From positions 1-17,521 of the forward strand of contig JACGCK010000527.1 of NCBI GenBank assembly GCA_014925825.1: 17,521 nt of DNA, in the 5' to 3' direction. The translations under genes were made by a program, and so were the position numbers. Shown here piece by piece: positions 1 to 8,126 of this stretch. Numbering within the stretch: position 1 is the stretch's first letter; each line of letters begins with the position of its first letter. This DNA is from Pholiota molesta. Lineage: Eukaryota > Basidiomycota > Agaricomycetes > Agaricales > Strophariaceae. The notes beneath the pieces were generated by a model. It was not told the DNA's origin. It saw nothing but the letters and a program-made list of their open reading frames with translations, and ran no database searches.

Positions 1-611
1 GAACCAGCCAAGAACCTCAAGAAGACAAATATATCTCGGATAAAAATGGGGGATAGGGATTGAATATAGGATGATAAATGCCACAACATGATGTTAGATA
101 CCCTATACTGTTTCTAAAAATAAAATGAATCCTTGCTGTTAGCTTCTCGTCATTTGTATCGCTGTTTTGAGTCTTGACCGATCTTCCTATTATGGCGGTG
201 TAACTCCAATGGCTTCGGATTCCATGATCATAGATCGTTGTTCCCACTCTGTTTCCCCTTACCAAATTAACGGTGCCCCGTCAAGTTGTAAATAGTACCA
301 TTGGTGTACATGAGATGAGTGATCGGTGGATGAAACACAACAGAGATTACAGATAAAGTATGGAAAATATTCAAAGACACCAATATGTAGTACAATAGAT
401 CGAATCCTTGTGAAGTCTATATGGAATGGCATAATCGTTAAGAGTCGTTTGTCGTTTGGGTCATCTATTATCTATCAAGAAAGCAGGCAGGGAATATGGC
501 TCGCGTGAAGTCGTTTTTCTCTGGGCCAGGGATAGCGACAGCTATGTCGTGAGGGAATGGTAGTCGTCGTGGTTCGTAAAATGCATTGATTGATCATGAG
601 CGCTTGAATGT
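1..611. other. Noncoding stretch before first gene
   Basis: AT-rich sequence with only short open frames (82 and 60 codons) that have no recognisable domain, no splice-linked continuation and no compositional sign of coding. It would be the 3' flank of the minus-strand gene that ends at 612. No repeat, tRNA or polymerase signal was recognised. Confidence 0.5.
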
Positions 612-1112
612 TCATACTCTGTAAACGGGCCGTCCTTCTCTGTCGACTTCAACGCCTGTCCGAGGGTCAACGTAGCGGGGTCGGCGTGAATAACCATGAA
701 CCCCATGTACTCCGATCGGACTTGTAGCGCACTCCATGATTAGGTGCGAGCCCGAAGAAGCGACGAATACGTGCGCCAAACGAGTATTGATTGTACTGGC
801 CATGATGACCAACGCCATTATAGCCTGGTTGCTGAAGCAGATACGAAATGAGCATAGAGTCAGGTTGAACAAAGAAAAAGGCGGACGAACCATTACAACA
901 GGTGCCGCGACTCCTTGAGAAACCCTGTATATATCATTGTAAGGACGATGACTATGATGACGCCCAGTATTATAGTTAGGAACGTACATTACACCGCCCG
1001 ACGGAGCGTAGCCTGCGCTCATCCCATATGGTTGTGCGTAGCCCTGGCTTGGTCCATACATAACCGGTTGAGCAGGAGCGTAGCCAGCTTGAGAAGGGTA
1101 GTATGCAGTCAT
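612..1112 (-). CDS. Tyr/Pro/Gly-rich protein of unknown function (2 exons, frame break)
   Basis: I do not recognise the family. The minus-strand start at 1112 opens a low-complexity N-terminus rich in Tyr, Pro, Gly and Gln. Exon 1 is about 1112-897. A 65-bp intron follows (donor GTAATG at 896, branch-like CTGAC, acceptor CTTCAG ending at 832), and joins in phase 0 to exon 2, which begins QPGYNGVGHHGQYNQY. Exon 2 continues through a basic stretch (RIRRFFGLAPNHG) and then breaks. The segment up to RSTWG is in one frame, but the natural C-terminus (GYSRRPRYVDPRTG to VYRV, stop at 612) is in another, with the switch between about 692 and 704 next to short G/T runs. No intron fits there because no AG lies between the segments. 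Product about 145 aa if the break is bridged. Reading straight through the intron gives a 166-codon open frame, which I consider an artefact. It may be a pseudogene or carry a consensus indel. Confidence 0.6.
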   Translation of the reverse strand: MTAYYPSQAGYAPAQPVMYGPSQGYAQPYGMSAGYAPSGGVMYVPNYNTGRHHSHRPYNDIYRVSQGVAAPVVMVRPPFSLFNLTLCSFRICFSNQAIMALVIMASTINTRLAHVFVASSGSHLIMECATSPIGVHGVHGYSRRPRYVDPRTGVEVDREGRPVYRV

Positions 1113-2349
1113 TGTGCTTGATAGCTGGGGGTGTCTTGAATATAATGAGGCCTGAAATGAAGGCTCTTATAGGAGATGAGAGGTTACTTCCGAGGGAGCC
1201 AGGCTTTTAATACGGGTAGAAGTAGAGGCTGGTTGGAGTCGGAGAACCTAGAGGTGTGAATTGATGCCGAGATCCTGAAACTCGAACTTCTGATTCTCTC
1301 ACCTGGACCAGATCAAATCTTACACGTGGGCTGATAGAATGAGGACGATCTTATCTAGTGTCAAGGCCCAACTGAGTCGAATCGAGTCGAAGCACTACGA
1401 AGTAAGTACGTACGCGCACGCTGCCCTGCTGTAAGCGGCTATTTAACCTCGTTGTGTTGAACTGAAGGTCCTCCAGCCAGCGAATTTGGGAAAAAAACAA
1501 GCACAGCAGTATTCTAGATGAACTATAGTGGGTCGGAATAATGTGAAGTTCCGAGCCACATATGTTAGTTCTTGATCAGATGGTGGTGTATGGTGTGCAG
1601 TAAGGAGCGCTGTAAAGACAAGTTTATCTAAGGGTATACACATTGGTTTTCAGTGGTCATTCTTTTCCAAATTGAACGTAGAACGGAATTTAGGAACACT
1701 ATGTATATTTGGTAGCTACATTATGTGCATCAAAAGTCAGTGTCTCCATGTCTGGGGATGATCGATCGATGTATTATAGAATCTTTTAACATCGTCAACA
1801 TAATTTATAGGCCTGGCCAATGAGATCAAAGTATCATATCAAGCTGATGATCATAGTCAGAACGAGTAGTTTAAGCGCCGGGTACATGTAGTGTGGAATT
1901 TTGCTAATCATACTAGTTACACATTGAGAAGGCTCGGATATTGCTATCGGTATTGAAAAGTTGACCAAGCGAATTGAGCTTGTGTTATGGTAAGAAGTTG
2001 ATAAGATGTCATACTAGCATCTGCTAATCAAATATAAGACGCAAACTCCAAGACGCCAGAAGAACCAGAAGACATGACTCGAAGTCCATATCAGCCTGAG
2101 CCATTCCTTTTTTCTCAGCACAAGTAAAATAATGGAGATTACTCCTTGGTTTCGGAGAAAGCTTTATATCACAATTTCGAGAGTACTCTAGTGGCAGAGG
2201 AGCCGGAATAAAGGATAATTGGGACTGAGTGTTTATTCAATGAGGAGGGTAAGCTATTAAGCTATTTATAACCTAAGGGCTCGGCAGCGTAGATAAACCC
2301 TTATATTGATCCAGAATGACCAAAAGTGCTACAGCAAATGCTAAGTATA
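1113..2349. other. Long noncoding stretch
   Basis: About 1.2 kb with no convincing gene. The largest open frame (1443-1643, minus, 66 codons) has no domain. A TATTAAAAG-like element reads on the minus strand at about 1204-1212, roughly 90-100 bp before the start codon at 1112, and could be its TATA box. The rest is AT-rich, with small direct repeats such as GAGTCGAATCGAGTCGAAG near 1374-1392. Confidence 0.45.
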
Positions 2350-2428
2350 GCCCGCTTAGCTCAGTCGTAGAGCGCGCCACTCGTACTACGGAATGGTGAG
2401 GTCGATTGTTCAATCCAGTCAGTGGGCA
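2350..2428 (+). tRNA. tRNA-Thr (anticodon CGT) with 7-nt intron
   Basis: A full cloverleaf folds by eye. The acceptor stem 2350-2356 pairs with 2421-2427 (7 bp, one G-U), with discriminator A at 2428. The D arm is GCTC/GAGC around 2359-2373. The anticodon stem 2375-2379 (CGCCA) pairs with 2394-2398 (TGGTG). The variable loop is 2399-2403. The T stem-loop is 2404-2420, with loop TTCAATC. The anticodon loop is 14 nt instead of 7, so I place a 7-nt intron (CTACGGA, 2386-2392) after position 37; anticodon CGT is 2382-2384 and reads the Thr codon ACG. The intron contains ACG, complementary to the anticodon, as in many eukaryotic tRNA introns. The A box (TAGCTCAGTCG) and B box (GTTCAATCC) are present but the B box is not perfect consensus. 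Spliced length is 72 nt. Confidence 0.88.
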
Positions 2429-2431
2429 TCA

Positions 2432-2436
2432 TTTTT
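2432..2436 (+). terminator. RNA polymerase III T-run terminator
   Basis: A run of five T starts four bases after the tRNA end, the normal Pol III stop for a tRNA gene. Confidence 0.75.
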
Positions 2437-2576
2437 GGTGGGTTCCTCGATAATCAGCATGCAGAATTACATCACAGTTTTTTCTAAGCCACCACGCACT
2501 TGTGAGCGTACGTTGCTGACTATGTGCTAATCGCTACACTCATATTATATACACTTAGGAGGCTTTTTTTTTGGAT

Positions 2577-2583
2577 GATGCAG
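2577..2583. repeat. Left target-site duplication (7 bp)
   Basis: GATGCAG lies directly outside the left inverted-repeat tip and is repeated exactly at 4829-4835 outside the right tip, marking transposon insertion. An 8-bp reading (GATGCAGT) is possible if the outermost T/A pair belongs to the target. Confidence 0.8.
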
Positions 2584-3098
2584 TATGCTCGGCCAAGTGC
2601 CGAAAAATTAATTTACATATATATGTGACAAAAACTATATACTTATAAGAAATTTTACACATATATGGCACACCTTAAGAACACTATATATGTGATCTAG
2701 AGGTGTTATAGATGAGTTCTGCGCGCGCGAACAGAAAAAGTCTGCTCGCGCGCGCAAAAGTTCTGTTCGCGCGCGCGCGAGCAACTCTGAGCCGGCCCGG
2801 TAGGCCGGCCTAGCTTTTCGACCTCGTAGGGCGGGAGGCACGAAAATTTGTGGCACAATTTGGGTATCTACGGAAAGCTACGGGCGAGGAGAACACGTTG
2901 GTGCAGCTTATAATTCCATTTGGGATCTTGGAAAGGGAGGAGGGGGAGATACATTGAGTGTAGCCTCTAGTTCCGTTGTTACAGGCTGCTATTTCTGAAA
3001 ATATAAAATATATTAGGTATATACAGGTTGGTATTAACTATAGGTAGGCTTCCGGGTACAGTTTGGAAGCTTCCGGAGCCTAGGGAGTGCGGGAGAGC
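2584..3098 (+). repeat. Left terminal inverted repeat (515 bp)
   Basis: Matches the reverse complement of 4314-4828 from the outer tip to the shared inner end GGGAGAGC, with only scattered substitutions by eye. Contents from outside in: a tip hairpin (TCGGC-CAAGT-GCCGA, 2589-2603); AT-rich subterminal copies of ACATATAT/ATATATGTG; three alternating CG tracts flanked by TTCTG/CAGA-like motifs (about 2717-2785); a GGCCGGCC palindrome zone; and a purine-rich stretch near 2931-2950. The 73-codon open frame inside (2635-2856, minus) is Ala/Arg repeat produced by the CG tracts and is not treated as a gene. Confidence 0.88.
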
Positions 3099-4313
3099 CT
3101 GAGGAAGCCTCTCTGTCGGGCGAGGGCCTTACCAGCGGAGGGCTCTGCCAAATATATACAAGCAACCGGCACGGACAGCTGATTTGCCGGGCCCGATACC
3201 TTTGACGTAGACTCGCGACCAGTCCTTCTGAGGTGTTCTACGCAATGTGTCATCCGAGATGACGGATGGTTGCTTGTATCGATGTTGTGTATGTTTTGTT
3301 GTGCAAACATCAAGCGGACTATGAAAAGGGCGAACACCTCAGAAGGACTGGGACAAACAAACCGATTTTTGGAGGGCTCCCGTTTTGTGACTGGGACTTA
3401 GAAAAATTCGATGCATTTCGCACTCTGGTGAACTTTGACAGCGGCCACAACACCACAAAATCGTGTCTTTCATGATACTTCCATTACAGTTTATTTGATA
3501 ATCCAATGTGAATAAAACATACTCGAAAAAAAAAAAAATTTGGCAAGAAAAACTTGGCAAGAGCTGGTACTATACAGGCATACATAGTAGCTACGGAGTG
3601 GGACTCAAGACGTCCACGATGCAGCATGATGCCCGTGTTCATCGACAATATCTCCACCAGTCCCTCCTCCTTCATCCTCCCACATTGAATCCACAACACT
3701 CAATTTCCTCTTGATCGCGGCAAGCAAGCTATCACCATCGACGCGTCACGCCACGGACGCATGTTTGCCTCCGCCTCCGCATCGTCGCGTCCTCCCCTTC
3801 CTCTATCGCTGCGGTTTCGACTCTATTCTGGGCACAGTCGGCGGCCGCGAGAGCATCTGGAAAGGAGTTCTTGCCGTATCCAAGGTACTAACCAAACCCG
3901 ACACAGGCCACAGCAGGAATAGTGGCAATGCAGGTATACGAGCGGCAAAGGACAGCAAGGACGTGATTAAGACGACAGAGGGGTGTGGATGGTGGATGGG
4001 GAGTGCTCCTGGTTGAGTGGAAGGGTAGCAGTGACAGTGGGAGCGAGATGGAAGACAAGGAGTACGTGGGTGTCAACCAAAATCGACGAAATTTGGCTAA
4101 GTCCGACGTGACAAAGTGTGACCCTACTAAAATGTGTTCGTTTGTCCCAGCCGTTTCTGAGAACAGTCCAGCGGAGTTCGAAAGAAACGGCTGGTCACGA
4201 GCCTACCTTTGACGGCCGAATTTCCCCACGGCTGCCGATGGCTGAATGATCCGAGCCTACGCTTGGCCATGTTTGTCAACGCCTTCTGAATCATGCCACA
4301 GAAACGGCGAGAT
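3099..4313. other. Transposon interior with nested inverted repeats, no transposase
   Basis: No frame carries a recognisable transposase (no DDE-like long ORF; the longest open frame is 101 codons at 3711-4016). Visible structure: ATACAAGCAACC at 3156-3167 inverted at 3268-3279 (12 bp); a 20-bp perfect inverted pair at 3219-3238 and 3332-3351; an 11-bp pair CAGCCGTTTCT at 4148-4158 and 4183-4193; an A-run at about 3525-3538 followed by a direct TTGGCAAGA repeat. The block around 3680-4020 is less repetitive and could be a captured host fragment, which I cannot identify. Confidence 0.6.
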
Positions 4314-4828
4314 GCTCTCCCGCACTCCCTAGGCTCCGGAAGCTTCCAAACTGTACCCGGAAGCCTACCTATAGTCAATACCAGCCTGTACATACCTAAT
4401 ATCATTTATATTTCCAGAAATAGCAGTCTGTAACCACTGAACTAGATGTTACACTCCATGTATCTCCCCCTCCTCCCTTTCCAAGATCCCAAATCGAATT
4501 ATAAGTTGCACGAACGTGTTCTCCTCGCCCGTAGCTTTCCGTAGATACCCAAATTGTGCCACAAATGTCCGTGCCTCCCGCCCTACGAGGTCGAAAAGCT
4601 AGGCCGGCCTACCGGGCCGGCTCAGAGTTGCTCTCGCGCGCGCGAACAGAACTTTTGCGCGCGCGAGCAGACTTTTTCTGTTCGCGCGCGCAGAACTCAT
4701 CTATAACACCTCTAGATCACATATATAGTGTTCTTAAGGTGTGCCATATATGTGTAAAATTTCTTATAAGTATATAGTTTTTGTCACATATATATGTAAA
4801 TTAATTTTTCGGCACTTGGCCGAGCATA
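4314..4828 (-). repeat. Right terminal inverted repeat (515 bp)
   Basis: Inverted partner of 2584-3098, exactly the same length. It carries the same tip hairpin, AT subterminal motifs, CG tracts and GGCCGGCC zone. Differences from the left arm are mostly substitutions, concentrated in the inner half (about 4380-4500). Its 73-codon open frame (4556-4777, plus) mirrors the one in the left arm. Confidence 0.88.
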
Positions 4829-4835
4829 GATGCAG
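4829..4835. repeat. Right target-site duplication (7 bp)
   Basis: GATGCAG, identical to 2577-2583, immediately outside the right TIR tip. Confidence 0.8.
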
Positions 4836-5404
4836 TGCTTAAAAACAACATTAGAAAGGCAAACATCAATCATGTTGGCCAAAGTGATCTTTCTTGATAT
4901 CAAACTTACAGTTACAATCTACTTGCATAATTCTAGAATAAGTATTCTACTTAGTATATAGGAGCATCAGTCTGAAGATAATTTGTACTACGCCAAACAT
5001 GCATATTGTGTAACGTACCAGAAAAGAAGAAAACAGAAGCCAGAATTTTGAAGCGTTTTAAGTTACTAGTATTAGTATCAAGCCTCATGGCATTAACCCT
5101 TAGTATTAATTAGAGAGACATATCCTCGATTGGTTTTCAGTCTGTTTTGATTCTGATAGAGCACTTAGGATTTGACGTCGAGTTTGTAGCTAGAATACCC
5201 GAAAACACCTGGCGAGATTCTGACGGAGATTATCTGAGCAGCGTAATCTGTTTGACTTTGTATAATGTATTACACCAATACAAGTTGCATCAAACGTTGT
5301 CATTAGCGATGACAGTGACCCTCCTGGCACGAGCTGGCGTGCGGCATCAGGTGGCATCTCGCTTCTTGAATGCAATCAGACGCCTTCAGACGCCCCCGCC
5401 GTCA
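4836..5404. other. Noncoding stretch upstream of the seven-TM gene
   Basis: AT-rich at first, then more balanced. An 88-codon open frame at 5147-5413 overlaps the downstream TATA box, has no recognisable domain and starts in promoter DNA, so I do not annotate it. Confidence 0.45.
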
Positions 5405-5412
5405 TATAAATA
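5405..5412 (+). promoter_or_regulatory. TATA box with possible spliced leader
   Basis: TATAAATA at 5405-5412 is a good TATA match. About 40 bp downstream is a donor GTGAGT (5452) paired with TTTGCAG (ending 5515), then ATG at 5521 opening a 22-codon exon that ends at GTAAGT (5587), with an acceptor TTTTAG at 5664. In the next exon that frame stops after one codon. This could be a spliced 5' leader with a 23-codon upstream ORF serving the gene at 5828. It could also be the remnant of another gene, with the membrane-protein gene using a nearer TATA-like site at 5717-5722. Confidence 0.4.
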
Positions 5413-5827
5413 GACTCTATACCTCGGCCGTATCTCAGTCTCGACTCTCTAGTGAGTGATCAATTCAAATTTCGAGGAAGGATATAAGTTTTTCTTTCTC
5501 TCAAATTATTTGCAGCATAGATGAAGCCCTTTAACTATGACTATGATGTAGAGGTTCTGGACTTGCTACTCTGTCTTGCTTGTCAGGTAAGTAAACTCTC
5601 CGGTTCAGTGACCGTCAACTCCGACTATTAATAGCATTATCGCTCTGCTGATGGGAAATTTTAGATATAAGGGCCATGAGTGAGGAATTTACGACATAGA
5701 TACCAAGAGCGAATCATATAAGGGTCTGTGTATCAGAATATCCCATTTGCAACTTTCCACTAATTTGTCACCTGCTCTTACGACTGGATTCTGGGCAGTC
5801 CGCCATTCCAAAAGCCTCTCGGACTTC

Positions 5828-7178
5828 ATGAGTGCTAATTCGCTGCTGAACGGGACTTACTATGGTCCGGACGAATCTGCCACAGACATCTTTTTGGAAA
5901 GAGGGTTCCTTGCAGGAGACTTTTTGGGTGGAGTAGGCTATGGTAAGCGCAAAATATCAGCCTGACGGTCATTGGTATCCATCAAGCCGAACCATTCACT
6001 GAAAGCAACACATAGGCATCCAATTGACTCTGTATCTTTCCTGCGCTATGTATCTGTGGAATGGGGGCGCCCGCGGCGTTCGCAGCAGACGGTTTCTGTT
6101 TCTACTCGGCTACATCACAATTCTCATCATCATCGCGACCTTCTTTGCTGCAGTTCAAGCACGCACAACGGAAGAAACTTATATCGACAATAGGAATTTT
6201 CCTGGAGGCCCTTGGCAATATTTTTTGTCGACAGAATATCTTCCTATCAATAAAATGTTCTACTCGACATTCATTGCGGGCACTTTTCTTGCTGATTTGT
6301 TAATGGTAAGTGACATTTTCAACTTCGATTTCTCGTAGGTTTACCCAGGACTGTAGCTCTGGCGATGTTGGATTATTCTCAGTGCGTCAGGAACGGGCTG
6401 GGCATACTCAATTGTGGCATTTCCTGCTGCTATGATTTTGGCTTCTTTTGGTCAGTCATTGTTCAGTTTACATAGGAGCATGTATATCTCATTTATGCTG
6501 CGCTATAGTCATGGGAATCATTTGGGCTATCGAATCCACGAAACCCGGGCTTTCCTTGTATAATCTCCTCCCCTTAAAGTACGGGACATCCTATTATGTT
6601 CTGTCGGTCAGCGCGAACGTCATCCTCACTATATTGATCACTGTCCAACTCCTCATCTTCCGTCGTCGCATTATAAAAATTCAATCTCCTGAACATGGAC
6701 GAGAATACTTTTCTCTGGCAACTATAATGGTCGAGTCTGCAGCTCTTTATTCTGGCTGTGGAATCATCTTTATAGTCACCTACGCCCTCAATAACCCACT
6801 CAACCAAATCTTTCTGTTTGTTGCGAATTCATCACAGGTACAGCTCTGACAAAGGACTTATCATTACTCTTGCTGACCATTGGATGTTGATAGCAAATTG
6901 CAGGGTATCTAATCATATATCGAGTGGCTCAAGGATCTGCGTGGAGTCGGCGGACATTTTCCCGTCAGAACGAGATTATTGGATCTCAAGCTCTGCGCTT
7001 TAAAAACCATACCACTACTATGGACGATGACTTCCGCAATCCGACAACAACCATGGCGTCAGAAAATATGGTGACATCCGACACTCTTGACCCTCCTCTC
7101 AAGTTAACTCTCCTGAGGCGGTCAAGTACATCGCCTGCCCTGGATATACTTACAAGTAAAGAAGATACTTGTAACTAG
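5828..7178 (+). CDS. Seven-TM membrane protein, Agaricomycete family of unknown function
   Basis: Five exons (5828-5942, 6016-6305, 6357-6450, 6509-6837, 6894-7178) give 370 aa; all phases close and the introns are 51-73 bp with standard GT-AG ends. Seven hydrophobic segments fall at about residues 27-53, 65-87, 119-140, 150-175, 196-217, 235-260 and 266-288, followed by a hydrophilic Ser/Thr-rich cytoplasm-like tail. Motifs that I remember as shared across a large mushroom family are present: GTYYGPDES...DIFLER at the N-terminus, YIDNRNFPGGPWQYF after TM2, LWRCWII at the end of TM3, and YLIIYRVAQG at the end. The family has no assigned biochemical role that I know of; a receptor-like or small-solute role would be speculation. 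The start is chosen because the family motif begins within ten residues; an upstream in-frame extension to about 5747 lacks family-like sequence. An Asp (residue 31) sits inside TM1, which is unusual. Confidence 0.88.
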
Positions 7179-8126
7179 TCAGCCTAAAGATTAGTTGTAG
7201 TATCCGCTTGTACTGTAAGTTGATTACTCTTCCTTCACCCACTGGCTGATTCTGGGCGGGTTCAGCATAGATAAACTGAATGACTTCATGATTGCCAGCG
7301 CGGGTCGTAAGTAGAGTGACCGCGCTATGTAGTCCTATGTACTGTAGATAATTATTGCAGTCGTAAAATGGACGCGTGTATGTAGCAAAAGTAGATCGAC
7401 CCACTCTATTTTCTGCGCCAAGTAATATTTATGGGATTACATACATGTGTTTGTTGGTTATGAACATCTCACGAACGCATTACCACCATTGACATCAATC
7501 CTTACGATCCACCTGAAATCCGGTGATACCAGACGCTGTAGCTACGTTCGCCCCGCTATGCGAGCAGCGACACTGCCCGACACACCGGCGGTGCGCCGCT
7601 GGTGCAACATTGCTTCAATTATTGAATGCGCGAGCGCAATACATATGTACCTCGCTGCCCTCGCGCTCAGTGACATGTTCCAGACCAATATAAGCCAATA
7701 TAGCTTCTGTTCGATATATGCTTATCGCAAAATGGTGGTGGCACTCCATTACCCCTCATTATGTGCCCTCGTCAGACCACCGCATGGGGCCTTGGAATGA
7801 ACCATACACAAAATCCAAAAAAAGGTTTTGTCCCATATGAAAGCATGGTCTATCAAGGTCTATCAATAGCTATCGGGTTAATGAGATCCCCAAGGCCATT
7901 TGGGTTGGAGTTCTTATCCTGAGAACAGAAGGATTGTACCTGATGAAATGACAGTATATATCTTCAGGTGGCGGTTCGCCTCTGTGGGTAATTTCCAAGA
8001 GACTTCCGCAAGGTGCCCCTCAATAACTCCGAGGTAATATCAACCATTCCATCTCATTGGAAGTAGTCCAACAAACTCATCCATCATCTTCGAGTCGATT
8101 CTGCCAGTACGTCGTCGTCGAACAAG
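7179..8126. other. Intergenic region holding the permease promoter
   Basis: About 950 bp. A 117-codon open frame (7447-7800) begins with GTG, has its first in-frame ATG only near 7558 and shows no domain, so I do not call it. The last 300 bp carry a GATA-like cluster (7850-7875) and a TATATA element at about 7955, 170 bp before the permease ATG. Confidence 0.5.
7850..7875. promoter_or_regulatory. Cluster of three GATA-factor-like sites
   Basis: CTATCA at 7850-7855, CTATCA at 7860-7865 and CTATCG at 7870-7875 read as TGATAG, TGATAG and CGATAG on the other strand, matching the HGATAR consensus of fungal nitrogen-regulatory GATA factors. They are spaced exactly 10 bp apart, on one face of the helix, about 250-275 bp before the purine/cytosine permease start. 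Fungal nucleobase transporters are known targets of nitrogen regulation; that this cluster works is inference. Confidence 0.4.

Larger units (their letters stand above)
2584..4828. mobile_element. Non-autonomous DNA transposon with long TIRs (2245 bp)
   Basis: The element is bounded by perfect 7-bp direct repeats and by two 515-bp inverted repeats whose tips read TATGCTCGGCCAAGTGCCG. Between the repeats lie 1215 bp (3099-4313) with no transposase that I can recognise in any frame, so the copy must be mobilised in trans or be dead. Very long TIRs fit a MULE-like foldback element, but MULEs usually make about 9-bp duplications; hAT (8 bp) or another superfamily is possible. I cannot assign it without a repeat-library search. 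The TIR arms are almost identical in the outer 270 bp and visibly more diverged inside, so the insertion is not brand new. It landed about 150 bp downstream of the tRNA-Thr gene. Confidence 0.85.

Noticed and set aside
612..1112. Uninterrupted 166-codon reading of the first gene
   Set aside because: Its middle part translates a clear 65-bp intron with donor, branch-like and acceptor signals, and the exon 2 frame is the low-complexity continuation of exon 1.
2350..2428. tRNA gene as the transposon's chosen target
   Set aside because: The insertion point is about 150 bp past the tRNA end and the duplication is not tRNA sequence; one copy cannot show targeting.
2635..2856. 73-codon open frame in the left TIR, with a near-identical twin at 4556-4777 in the right TIR
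   Set aside because: The similarity follows from the inverted repeat. The product is Ala/Arg repeats from CG tracts with no domain and no splice context.
3711..4016. 101-codon open frame in the transposon interior
   Set aside because: No transposase or other domain is recognised. It starts from a non-ATG codon region and is crossed by splice-like signals; kept only as a possible captured fragment.
5147..5413. 88-codon open frame upstream of the seven-TM gene
   Set aside because: It runs into the TATA box at 5405 and has no recognisable domain.
7447..7800. 117-codon open frame between the seven-TM gene and the permease
   Set aside because: It begins at GTG, has no family resemblance and no introns in a genome where nearly every gene has them; best explained as chance.
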